From NCBI RefSeq assembly GCF_002863865.1, contig NZ_CP022684.1, positions 186,001 through 250,000 on the forward strand: a stretch of 64,000 bases of DNA, written 5' to 3'. Shown piece by piece: positions 1 through 8,237 of this stretch. The position numbers and the translations under genes were made by a program. The notes under the pieces were generated by a model. That model saw only the letters and a program-made list of their open reading frames with translations. It was not told where the DNA came from and made no database searches. Every line of letters starts with the position of its first letter. Position 1 is the first letter of the stretch. Source of the stretch: Ketobacter alkanivorans. GTDB taxonomy: Bacteria > Pseudomonadota > Gammaproteobacteria > Pseudomonadales > Ketobacteraceae.

Positions 1-594
1 TGGCAAACCAACTCCTTGCTCTCCTGCCCTAGCTGCCTCATTTGGCAGCATGTATGTAGCGCTAGTAGGTTAGTCTGGTTAGCGTTCCTTTTGATTACTT
101 CGATCACTATTTAGGTTGAGCGACATTGAAGGACCAATTAAGTAAGAAATAAGAAGAATGTGTATGAAAGTAGAGATACCAATTGTCATACCGTAAATAG
201 CCATTTGCTCGCTTCTGGACTCTGCTTCGACAACGAACTTGCCAAAATACGTTGACTGGTGTCGCGAAACTCTAGCAGATTCATTGATGCGTTTAGTTTA
301 CTTGTCATCAGTTTGGAACCGGATGCTAACGCAGTGAAGTCAATGGAAAAAAAATAATGAAGCCTGCAGTGGCTACATTAGTAATTAAATAGATTCTAGT
401 TTGAATCGATAAGCGTCTGAACAAATTCACTTTTCCACATCTTCATGCTTCTATTATTTAGAGTGTAGACAAATCTTTGGTTTGTTGTAGGAATAATATG
501 AGTGAATGCGCGAGGCAACGTATATTGCATTATTCTGGGAGAAATAGGTGCTAGCAAGAACTCGTAGGCCATCCCATGTGCTCTACCATCAGCG
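1..594. other. intergenic stretch without recognisable gene
   Basis: I see no convincing coding region here. The only open frame of note (minus strand, about 396-659) has low-complexity, unremarkable translation, overlaps the end of the AraC gene and has no recognisable domain. No rRNA, tRNA or IS end is apparent. Confidence 0.5.
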
Positions 595-1671
595 TCATGA
601 CCGTGGTGTGGTGTCCGAGGAATCGCCGTGTTGCCTGTACTGAGTGGGTGACCGACCAAACCAGCGCTTGAAGGCGCGCCTAAAACTCGAGTTGTCGTGA
701 TAATTCAAGAGAGAAGCGATAGATTCGACGGATAATTGACTTCCACTCAAATAGTCCGCTGCTTGCCGTGACAGAATCTCGTCGCGAATTTGTCGAAAAC
801 TGCTGTCTTCTTGTTTTAGTTTGCGCGCCAGGGTGCGTTTGCTCATAAATAGGGCCGCCGCCGCCTCTTCTTCACTAAGCGTTCCAGGTGGTCGGGACAA
901 CATCATCTTCTTGAGCCGGGTCTGGTAGCTTGGCTTCTGGGTCTGAAGTTCCGCAAGCATCGACTCACACTGCCGCAATGCTAGGCGATAGTTTTCGTTG
1001 TTGGCGGAGGCGTTGGGTTCCCTGCACAGAACCATCGGTAATCTAAGCATAAGTTGATCGCAACCAAAGCGAACCCGCCCGGACATACATTCGGAATAGG
1101 TCGCATGGTACTGAGGGGGCGGGTAGGAAAAGCCGATTTCAGCCTCGTACAGGGGGCGGCCTACAATGAATTCGCCAAACGCTAGCAGCGTCATAATGAT
1201 AGTCTCTGCCACGCAGCGTTGGAGGTCGTCGTCCAGCTGCATCAGGAAAGCCAGTCTGCATTCCAAGTGATCTTCAATCTGCTGCAAATGCAGCTGAATA
1301 ACGCTGACGCGCGTAGGCAAGAAGGTGTGTATCGCCTGGAGCGCACTGAGCAAGTCCGGGCTGCTGGAGGCGGCGAAGCCCATCGCACCGTGAGTAGCTG
1401 GCGTCAGGCGCTTGCCCACCCGTAAACCAAATTCGGGCTGGCCGGACAGCGCCAACGCGTTGCGCAAAATCTGTATCTGCTGGGCTGGCGTGAGCAGGTT
1501 GTCCTCACTCAGAAACTGCTGGATGGGGAGACCGGTGCCATGCAGTAATGTGGGCAATTGACTTAAGGTGAGATCTAGCTCGCGGGCTATAAGTCGTGAA
1601 TAGTTTGATGGAATACCAGTTTCCACAGCTTCTAAACCATCCTGTTGAGTCCACGTAATATGTGCTTCCAA
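595..1671 (-). CDS. AraC-family transcriptional regulator of the CYP153 operon
   Basis: A 358-residue regulator with an N-terminal arabinose-binding-type effector domain (about residues 25-210) and a C-terminal AraC double helix-turn-helix (about 245-345, with the typical end pattern LLNYHDNSSFRRAFKRWFG). It is divergent from the ferredoxin-P450-dehydrogenase-reductase operon, the usual place for a local activator of alkane oxidation. The likely start is TTG at 1671, because an in-frame TAA lies four codons upstream and there is no nearby ATG. The ribosome site is weak. The effector is not deducible; an alkane or alkanol is my inference from context. Confidence 0.85.
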   Translation of the reverse strand: MEAHITWTQQDGLEAVETGIPSNYSRLIARELDLTLSQLPTLLHGTGLPIQQFLSEDNLLTPAQQIQILRNALALSGQPEFGLRVGKRLTPATHGAMGFAASSSPDLLSALQAIHTFLPTRVSVIQLHLQQIEDHLECRLAFLMQLDDDLQRCVAETIIMTLLAFGEFIVGRPLYEAEIGFSYPPPQYHATYSECMSGRVRFGCDQLMLRLPMVLCREPNASANNENYRLALRQCESMLAELQTQKPSYQTRLKKMMLSRPPGTLSEEEAAAALFMSKRTLARKLKQEDSSFRQIRDEILSRQAADYLSGSQLSVESIASLLNYHDNSSFRRAFKRWFGRSPTQYRQHGDSSDTTPRS

Positions 1672-1692
1672 GGAACTTGCTTAAGTGTCTTT

Positions 1693-1753
1693 AAATGTCC
1701 CCCTCATGTCAATAAATGTCCTCGTTGACGTAACGGTAAAATGTCAGTCTAAA
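1693..1753 (+). promoter_or_regulatory. promoter and AraC-type half-sites of CYP153 operon
   Basis: AAATGTCC occurs at 1693-1700 and 1714-1721, exactly 21 bp apart (two helical turns), with a third AAATGTC at 1739-1745. A sigma70-like promoter follows: TTGACG at 1725-1730, 17-bp spacer, TCTAAA at 1748-1753. Half-sites abutting the -35 on one DNA face are the usual geometry for an AraC-family activator. Assignment to the neighbouring regulator is inference. Confidence 0.55.
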
Positions 1754-1782
1754 GCCTAGACATTAACGGAAGGATAGAATTA

Positions 1783-2103
1783 ATGGGTGAAATTATCTTT
1801 ATTGAACATGATAACACCAAACATGTCGTGGAATTGGAGCCAGAATCTACGTTGATGCAAATCGCAGTCAGTAATGCAGTGCCGGGTATTGATGGAGATT
1901 GCGGCGGAGAGTGCGCGTGTGGAACTTGCCACATGATCGTTGCGGAGGAGTGGTTTAACAAGACCGGTGCGATCACCGATGCCGAAGAACAAATGCTGTC
2001 AATGACTCCAGAGCGGACGAAAACCTCACGCCTGGGTTGCCAGGTCAAGGCCAAAGATGCGATGGACGGTATGACCGTTCACTTGCCAGAATTTCAGATG
2101 TAA
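1783..2103 (+). CDS. [2Fe-2S] ferredoxin for CYP153 (putidaredoxin type)
   Basis: A 106-residue electron-transfer protein of the adrenodoxin/putidaredoxin class. Cluster ligands are visible as Cys40, Cys46, Cys49 and Cys86 (CX5CX2C then a distal Cys); Cys44 is extra. It would pass single electrons from the reductase at 5272 to the P450 at 2118 in the cytoplasm. The ATG follows an AAGGA-like ribosome site, and the P450 gene starts 14 nt after its stop, so they are co-transcribed. Family assignment is firm; P450 partnership is inferred from the operon. Confidence 0.95.
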   Translation: MGEIIFIEHDNTKHVVELEPESTLMQIAVSNAVPGIDGDCGGECACGTCHMIVAEEWFNKTGAITDAEEQMLSMTPERTKTSRLGCQVKAKDAMDGMTVHLPEFQM

Positions 2104-2117
2104 CCCCGGAGCAGACT

Positions 2118-3530
2118 ATGTCAGCAGAAATAAGGCCAATTGATACCATTCAGAAAAAAGTGATCAACACCACATCCAGAGTGGTGCCTATGTACTCGCA
2201 GATCAGGGCACTAAAACTGCTAATGAAGGCCAAGAAGAAGATCATCGGTACAAAGCGACCCCAGATCAAATTCATCGATAAGCCTTTGCCCGATGTCAAC
2301 TCCCTGGCACTCGATAGCATTGACACCAGCAACCCTTTTCTCTACCGGCAAGGCCAGTGGGGTGCCTACTTCAAGCGGCTCCGTGACGAGGCGCCGGTTC
2401 ACTACCAGAAGAACAGCCCCTTCGGGCCGTTTTGGTCGGTGACGCGCTATGAAGACATTCTGTTCGTGGATAAGAGTCATGAGCTTTTTTCCTCCGAGCC
2501 GCAAATTATCCTGGGTGATCCCCCGGAGGGGCTGTCGGTAGAAATGTTCATCGCCATGGATCCGCCCAAGCATGACGTGCAGCGTCGGGCGGTTCAGGGT
2601 GTTGTGGCGCCAAAGAACCTGAAGGAAATGGAAGAGCTAATCCGCAGTCGCACCAGAGAGGTGCTCGATAACCTGCCCTTGGATAAACCCTTCAACTGGG
2701 TGCCGACAGTATCAAAGGAACTCACGGGACGTATGCTGGCTACATTGCTGGATTTTCCATACGACGAACGCCACAAATTAGTTGACTGGTCGGATCGAAT
2801 GTCAGGTGTATCATCCGCAACTGGTGGCGAGTTTACCAGTGAAGATGTTTTTTTTGACGATGCTGCAGATATGGCTCGAGCTTTCTCCGAACTTTGGCGC
2901 GACAAGGAAGCACGCCGCAAGGCAGGCGAAGCACCTGGTTTCGACTTGATTAGCATGCTGCAGAGCAACGAAGACACCAAGGATTTGATCAATCGTCCGT
3001 TGGAGTTTATTGGGAATCTGGCGCTGCTTATCGTGGGCGGCAATGACACCACGCGTAACTCCATGAGCGGCGGGGTGTTGGCTTTGAACCAGTTCCCCGA
3101 GGAATTCGCCAAATTGAAAGCAAATCCGGATCTGATTTTGAACATGGTTTCTGAAATCATCCGTTGGCAAACCCCGCTGGCGTATATGCGCCGGGTCGCC
3201 ACGCAGGACGTGGAGCTGTGCGGCCAGACCATCAAGAGGGGTGATCGTGTGTTGATGTGGTACGCCTCGGGCAATCGGGACGAGCGAAAATTTGAAGCTC
3301 CCGATCAGTTTATTATTGATCGTAAGGACGCCCGAAATCATATGGCATTTGGCTACGGCGTCCACCGCTGCATGGGTAACCGCTTGGCCGAACTACAATT
3401 GCGCATTTTATGGGAGGAGCTGCTGAAACGATTCGACAATATTGAAGTTGTTGGCGAGCCGGAACGTGTGCAGTCCAACTTCGTGCGGGGCTATTCCAAG
3501 TTGATGGTCAAACTGACCCCTAAACGTTGA
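2118..3530 (+). CDS. CYP153-family cytochrome P450 alkane terminal hydroxylase
   Basis: A 470-residue soluble class I bacterial P450. It shows the I-helix motif GGNDTTRNS, the ExxR helix (SEIIRW) and the heme-binding loop FGYGVHRCMG with thiolate ligand Cys418. The whole sequence strongly recalls CYP153A enzymes, which hydroxylate medium-chain n-alkanes at the terminal carbon. I chose ATG 2118 over a longer reading frame opening inside the ferredoxin gene, because GGAG sits 7 nt upstream and the residues before it do not look P450-like. Chain-length preference cannot be read from sequence. Confidence 0.95.
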   Translation: MSAEIRPIDTIQKKVINTTSRVVPMYSQIRALKLLMKAKKKIIGTKRPQIKFIDKPLPDVNSLALDSIDTSNPFLYRQGQWGAYFKRLRDEAPVHYQKNSPFGPFWSVTRYEDILFVDKSHELFSSEPQIILGDPPEGLSVEMFIAMDPPKHDVQRRAVQGVVAPKNLKEMEELIRSRTREVLDNLPLDKPFNWVPTVSKELTGRMLATLLDFPYDERHKLVDWSDRMSGVSSATGGEFTSEDVFFDDAADMARAFSELWRDKEARRKAGEAPGFDLISMLQSNEDTKDLINRPLEFIGNLALLIVGGNDTTRNSMSGGVLALNQFPEEFAKLKANPDLILNMVSEIIRWQTPLAYMRRVATQDVELCGQTIKRGDRVLMWYASGNRDERKFEAPDQFIIDRKDARNHMAFGYGVHRCMGNRLAELQLRILWEELLKRFDNIEVVGEPERVQSNFVRGYSKLMVKLTPKR

Positions 3531-3547
3531 GACAGCGTGTAACCAGT

Positions 3548-5185
3548 ATGTCGTCCGAACAATTCGACTATGTTGTGGTCGGTGCGGGTTCGGCCGGTTG
3601 CGCTGTTGCCAATCGGCTCTCCGAGAGCGGCCGCCATTCGGTTCTGCTGCTCGAAGCTGGTCCAGAGAGTCGGCGCAATCCGTTCGTAAACACGCCGCTA
3701 GGCTTACTGCAGCTTATGTTCAGCCGCCGCTTCAATTGGCAGTTCAATACCGAACCCCAGCGGCATATGTATGACAGAGCATTGTTACAGCCCCGTGGCA
3801 AGATGGTTGGTGGCTCTAGTGGCATGAACGCGCAGGTCTATATCCGCGGGCATGCCTCGGATTATGATGAGTGGGCCCGCCTTGGTTGCAACGGCTGGTC
3901 GTACTCTGAGGTGTTGCCTTACTTCCGCAGGTCTGAACATTTCGAGCCGAAGCTGGCGTCGGCTGACGTAGCATTTCACGGTCAGGGCGGACCGCTCAAT
4001 GTAGCGGAGCGTCGCTATACCAATCCACTAAGCGTGGTGTTTTTAGACGCAGCGATACAGGCGGGCTACCAGCGCAATGCGGATTTCAACGGCAGTGAAC
4101 AGGAGGGCGTGGGGTTTTACTACGCCTATCAGAAGAACGGTATGCGCTGCAGCAATGCACAGGCGTATCTTGAACCCGCAGCTGGCCGTTCCAATCTGAC
4201 GGTTCGCAGTGATGCGCAAGTTACCCGTGTATTGTTAGAAGGCACCCTCGCTACCGGTGTTGAGTACCGCAGCGCAAAGGGGCTGGTGCAGGTCTGTACC
4301 CGACGCGAGGTTGTACTCTGCGGTGGCGCGTTCAACTCGCCACAATTGCTGATGCTGTCCGGTATTGGCCCGCCTGAGGAACTGGCACGGCACGGAATTA
4401 AGCTGCGCCATGCGCTGGAAGGCGTGGGACAAAATCTTCAGGACCATATTGACGTGTTTGTTCGCGTTAAAGCGCGCAGTCGGCAGAGCATCTCGATGCA
4501 TGCGAGCTACTGGCTCACCGGGCTGCGGGCCCTGCTGCAATACATGAGCAGGCGGTGTGGTGTGCTGTCGAGCAATGGTGCCGAGGCTGGCGGATTCATC
4601 CGTTCCCGAGCCGAGGAGCCGTTGGCTGACCTGCAGTTGCATTTCGCGCCAATGCTGTACGCTGATCACGGGCGGGATCTGAAGACTGCGATGAGCGGTT
4701 ATGGTTACGCGGTGATGATCTACGGGCTAAGGCCACTGTCGCGCGGTCGCGTCGGTTTGCACAGCGCCGATCCGTTCGCGGCACCGTTGATCGATCCCAA
4801 TTATATGGCCGAGTCCGCCGATGTCGAGCAGCTCGTTCGTGGGGTGCATCTGGTGCGTAAGATTTTGGCGCAGCCGCCCTTTGCACCGCACCATGAGGTC
4901 GAGGTGTCGCCGGGGCCTGCTTTGCAGAATGACGACGACTTGGCCGACTGGGTGCGTCGCAGCGGCGAGTCGGCGTATCACCCAGTCGGCACCTGCATGT
5001 TGGGCGTCGATCCGATGGCGGTGGTCGATCCGCGTCTACGTGTGCATGGCCTGCAATGCCTGCGGGTGGTCGATGCCTCCATCATGCCAACGCTGGTGGG
5101 TGGCAATACCAATCAGCCGACGACCATGATCGGCGAGAAGGGCGCCGCGATGATACTTGAGGATGCCGGGGAAGCGGCCATCTGA
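3548..5185 (+). CDS. GMC-family FAD alcohol dehydrogenase (AlkJ-like)
   Basis: A 545-residue glucose-methanol-choline oxidoreductase. The N-terminal FAD fold has GAGSAG at about residues 12-17, the GMC signature follows near residue 90 (GGSSGMNAQVYIRGH), and the catalytic His478 lies in AYHPVGTC. It would oxidise the alkanol made by the P450 to the aldehyde, probably feeding electrons to the quinone pool as AlkJ does. The ATG at 3548 is preferred to an in-frame TTG at 3527 overlapping the P450 stop. It is third in the CYP153 operon. Confidence 0.92.
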   Translation: MSSEQFDYVVVGAGSAGCAVANRLSESGRHSVLLLEAGPESRRNPFVNTPLGLLQLMFSRRFNWQFNTEPQRHMYDRALLQPRGKMVGGSSGMNAQVYIRGHASDYDEWARLGCNGWSYSEVLPYFRRSEHFEPKLASADVAFHGQGGPLNVAERRYTNPLSVVFLDAAIQAGYQRNADFNGSEQEGVGFYYAYQKNGMRCSNAQAYLEPAAGRSNLTVRSDAQVTRVLLEGTLATGVEYRSAKGLVQVCTRREVVLCGGAFNSPQLLMLSGIGPPEELARHGIKLRHALEGVGQNLQDHIDVFVRVKARSRQSISMHASYWLTGLRALLQYMSRRCGVLSSNGAEAGGFIRSRAEEPLADLQLHFAPMLYADHGRDLKTAMSGYGYAVMIYGLRPLSRGRVGLHSADPFAAPLIDPNYMAESADVEQLVRGVHLVRKILAQPPFAPHHEVEVSPGPALQNDDDLADWVRRSGESAYHPVGTCMLGVDPMAVVDPRLRVHGLQCLRVVDASIMPTLVGGNTNQPTTMIGEKGAAMILEDAGEAAI

Positions 5186-5271
5186 GCGCCCTGTGAGGGT
5201 GTCACAGGGCACAGTTGGAGTCTTAACTTCTGATCAATCTGATCCTAAAACACAATTGAAAGAGACAGGCT

Positions 5272-6501
5272 ATGGCAATCAAACGAAAAGAGACGACAGT
5301 CATTGTGGGCGGTGGACATGCTGCAGGTGCCCTTATGACAGCCTTGCTGCAAAAAAAATATCAACATGATGTGATTCTGGTGGGTGAAGAGCCCCATCCG
5401 CCGTATCAGCGTCCGCCCCTGTCCAAGAATTACCTTGCAGGAGAGGTTGATCAGGCGTCGCTGTACCTGAAGCCGCGCTCGATGTATGAGAACGGCGGCT
5501 ATCAATTACGGCTGGGCGTACGTGCCGAACAAATTGATCGGGACAACAAGATCATCGGATTGTCGGACCAGAGCACGTTGAAATACGATCGATTGGTTTT
5601 GGCAACGGGGTCACACGTGCGACGCTTGAAGGTGCCCGGGTCAGACTTGCAGTGCATTCATTATCTGCACGACATCGCTGACACAGATGCCCTGCGTGAC
5701 CAATTAATCCCCGGGAAGCGTTTAGTCATCGTTGGCGGCGGCTATATTGGCCTTGAAGTGGCGGCCAGCGCCATCAAGAAAAGGGTGGGAGTCACAGTTC
5801 TGGAAGCCGCCGATCGTCTTATGCAGCGCGTAACTGGCCCAGAAATGTCTGCTTTCTTTTACGCCAAGCACAATGCGGCTGGCGTGGATGTACGTCTGAA
5901 CGCGGCAGTAACCGGTTTCGAAGCAGGTGATCAGGGGCGCGTGGCTGGCGTGACGTTGGCGGATGGAGGTAAAGTGCAGGCCGACATTGTGCTTGTCTCG
6001 ATTGGCGTTATACCGGAAACCGCGCTGGCCGAAGCTTCTGGGCTACCCTGTGATGATGGTATTGTCGTCGACGAGTTTACCCGTACTAGTGATCCTGAGA
6101 TCCTGGCGATTGGCGACTGTACCCGCCACCGGAATCTTTTCTTTGAGAAAATGCAGCGGCTTGAATCAGTCGCCAACGCGGTCGATCAGGCCCGTATTGC
6201 AGCCGCCACCCTAATGGGCGAGGAGAAGCCCTACAACAGCGCCCCGTGGTTCTGGTCGAACCAGTATGACCTTCGATTACAGATGGTTGGGTTGTCGCAA
6301 AATCATGACCAGCGTGTTGTACGCGGCTGTTTCGAGAAAGAGGAATTTGCGGTGTTCTATCTACGAGAGGGCCAAGTCATCGCTGTTGACGCGGTGAATA
6401 TGCCGGTGGCTTTCATGGTTGGCAAGCAGCTGGTTCAGCATCGTAAGAGCGTCAGTGCAGAAGCATTGAGTGATCCGCATAGTGAACTAAGGAACCTCTG
6501 A
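5272..6501 (+). CDS. NAD(P)H-dependent ferredoxin reductase (FAD)
   Basis: A 409-residue flavoprotein of the putidaredoxin-reductase/BphA4 class. It has an FAD-binding GGGHAAG near residue 12, the RPPLSK motif typical of this family near residue 45, and an NAD-binding GGGYIGLE near residue 155. It completes the electron chain NADH to FAD to ferredoxin to P450. The gap of 86 nt after the dehydrogenase has an AGAGACAGG ribosome site. The last codons run directly into insertion-sequence debris, so the extreme C-terminus (RNL) may not be ancestral. Confidence 0.93.
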   Translation: MAIKRKETTVIVGGGHAAGALMTALLQKKYQHDVILVGEEPHPPYQRPPLSKNYLAGEVDQASLYLKPRSMYENGGYQLRLGVRAEQIDRDNKIIGLSDQSTLKYDRLVLATGSHVRRLKVPGSDLQCIHYLHDIADTDALRDQLIPGKRLVIVGGGYIGLEVAASAIKKRVGVTVLEAADRLMQRVTGPEMSAFFYAKHNAAGVDVRLNAAVTGFEAGDQGRVAGVTLADGGKVQADIVLVSIGVIPETALAEASGLPCDDGIVVDEFTRTSDPEILAIGDCTRHRNLFFEKMQRLESVANAVDQARIAAATLMGEEKPYNSAPWFWSNQYDLRLQMVGLSQNHDQRVVRGCFEKEEFAVFYLREGQVIAVDAVNMPVAFMVGKQLVQHRKSVSAEALSDPHSELRNL

Positions 6502-6514
6502 ACAACCCCACAGA

Positions 6515-7201
6515 TTACTGCTGGTCAAGGCGTTGCGGCGGCACTGGCCGAAGGTGGAGATCATCTTTCGGGGCGACAGCGGCTTTTGCCGCTGGAGAAT
6601 CCTGCGCTGGTGTGAGCGACACGACGTGCGCTATATCGTCGGGCTGGCCAAGAATGGTCGGGGAAAGGCGCAAGTGGCGCCGTGGATCGATCGGGCCGAT
6701 TCCCTGCATAAACAGACTGGCAAGAAGCAGCGTCTGTTTGCCTCTATTCACTACGGCGCGCTCAGCTGAGACAAGCCGCGACGGGTCATCGTCAAGGCCG
6801 AGCACAATCGCCTGGGTGCCAACCCCCGCTTCGTGGTGACCAACCTGGCGCAGACGGATCTGTACCTATACGACAAGCTCTACTGTGCGCGGGGCGACAT
6901 GGAGAACCGGATCAAGGATCAGCAGCTGGATCTGTTTGCCGGGCGCACGTCCAGCCGTCGCTGGTGGACCGTTCCGGCAGTTGCTCTCGGGGCTGGCTTA
7001 CACGCTGTTTGAAGGGTTGCGATGCCGCGCCTTGCGGCACACCCGCCTGGCGAGCGCCACTCCCAATACGCTGCGCTGACACTGCTAAAAATCGACACGG
7101 TCATCGTCTGTAACAAACGCCGAATCCGCATCCTGCTGAGCAGTGCCTGTCCGCATCAGGATCTGTTCCGCAGCGTGGCCCTGCATCTGAACACCTCATA
7201 G
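6515..7201 (+). pseudogene. decayed C-terminal half of an IS1380-like transposase
   Basis: Translating the plus strand gives LLVKALRRHWP then IIFRGDSGFCRW and CERHDVRYIVGLAKN, the pattern around the second Asp of IS1380-type DDE transposases. The frame hits TGA at 6767-6769, where a Trp codon is expected, and continues in frame as DKPRRVIVKAEH to about 6965. It then shifts by one base, resuming as FRQLLSGLAYTLFEGLR and ending near 7201. The N-terminal half is absent. It begins within bases of the reductase stop codon. The element is dead; family naming is from remembered motifs. Confidence 0.65.
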
Positions 7202-7446
7202 CCCACAAGGAGTGCTGCCCCGGCACGTTGATAAACAGTGGGGGTTGGGGAAGCTGTGTCCGGAGAACACAAAAAGACCGAAAAAACAGGCAAAATCCAA
7301 TCAATCAAACGCGCCTTATAAAAACCGCCAAAAGAAAAGTGGAAATCACGCTAAAGCAACACCTTGGGGTCCTGGGGATTTTCCGTCTTAAAAAGACATA
7401 ATACTACACAGCCCCCGTGGTTCCTGGTCTCCAGAGGGGTATTAAC
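7202..7446. other. AT-rich spacer between transposon remnants
   Basis: No gene is visible. The sequence carries a CACGCTAAAG motif at about 7348 and a GGGG-starting segment at 7366, both vaguely like Tn3-family terminal repeats. Neither has a recognisable partner, so I do not call an element end. Confidence 0.35.
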
Positions 7447-8169
7447 TTAGACATTTCCTCCAGTTTCGGTAATCGGCCGCATTATTTCCTCGATATCGAT
7501 CAGGTTTTGTTCAAAGTCGAAGCTATAAGTCCCATTCAGATTAATGTTGTGCCAAGCCACCGGCGACACCTGCTTTGTAATCCCCAGCTTTTCTTCATCG
7601 CCAATGCCCTCGAAGTGCCTCAGTAAACGGGTCAGTATCATTGAGTTGAAGTAAATAATGGCGTTGGTGAGCAACCTCGCGCATTCATTCCACAAGCTGA
7701 TTTCATAATCTGACGAACCTCGGAATCGGTTACCATTAACCGATGCGATAGCACGGCGTAATTGGTGGTAGGCCTCGCCTCGATTCAGTGCTCGCTGTAC
7801 ATATCCCCGGAGACTAGCATCGTCGATATAGTCCAGTAAGTACATGGCCTTGATCATACGGTTGTACTCAGTCAGGGCCTGTAATAACGGGTGGCTTTTG
7901 CTGTAACCAGATAACTTGCGAACCAGAATCGCTTGTGTGGTACTTTTCTCCTGAAGCGAGATGGCAATACGCTGGATGGTATCCCAGTGCTCAATGATGA
8001 GGTCTGTTTTAATCGGCTTTTTTAAACTCAGTGTTACGCCCTGGTCTTTGTTTTCACTGACTTTGAACATCTCTTCAATGACCTTGCCGAACTGGGCATA
8101 TCTGGGGGCAAAGGTGTAGCCAAACAGATCCAACAAGGCAAAATTTACATGATGGACCAGCGGGCGCAT
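7447..8169 (-). pseudogene. C-terminal fragment of a DUF4158-type Tn3 transposase
   Basis: About 240 residues matching the end of Tn3-family TnpA. It starts just after the THGTN-type loop (HHVNFALLDLFGY), runs through KPIKTDLIIEHWD and reaches LNRGEAYHQLRRAI, which holds the catalytic Glu. The two catalytic Asp residues and everything upstream are missing. It abuts the 72-bp palindromic repeat at 8152. The matching N-terminal piece on the same strand is at 11432-11741, so one transposase appears to be split by the complete tnpA between them. It is non-functional. Confidence 0.8.
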
Positions 8170-8229
8170 TTGAACGAAAACCTACGGTTTTGATTTCCAC
8201 GGCCACCTCGTAACCGTAGGTTTGCGCCC
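8152..8229. repeat. palindromic repeat, copy 1 (possible Tn3 end)
   Basis: Bases 8152-8223 align without gaps to 54743-54814 at about 64 of 72 positions. Each copy is a hairpin: arm AACGAAAACCTACGGTT at 8173-8189 faces AACCGTAGGTTT at 8212-8223, with the loop being the variable part. Here GGGCGCA and TGCGCCC extend the dyad. It starts 9 bp beyond the stop of the complete tnpA, where a Tn3 terminal repeat would be expected. Role is inference. Confidence 0.6.
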
Positions 8230-8237
8230 AACTACAA

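Noticed and set aside
396..659. 87-codon minus-strand open frame
   Set aside because: Overlaps the AraC gene end, no ribosome site, no recognisable domain and odd composition.
2594..3365. Long open frames antisense to the P450 gene
   Set aside because: They shadow the codon structure of a strongly recognisable P450 and have no domain content.
7340..7405. Possible Tn3 terminal repeats (CACGCTAAAG and GGGGTCCTGGGG)
   Set aside because: No inverted partner found in the window and only partial resemblance to remembered Tn3-family ends.
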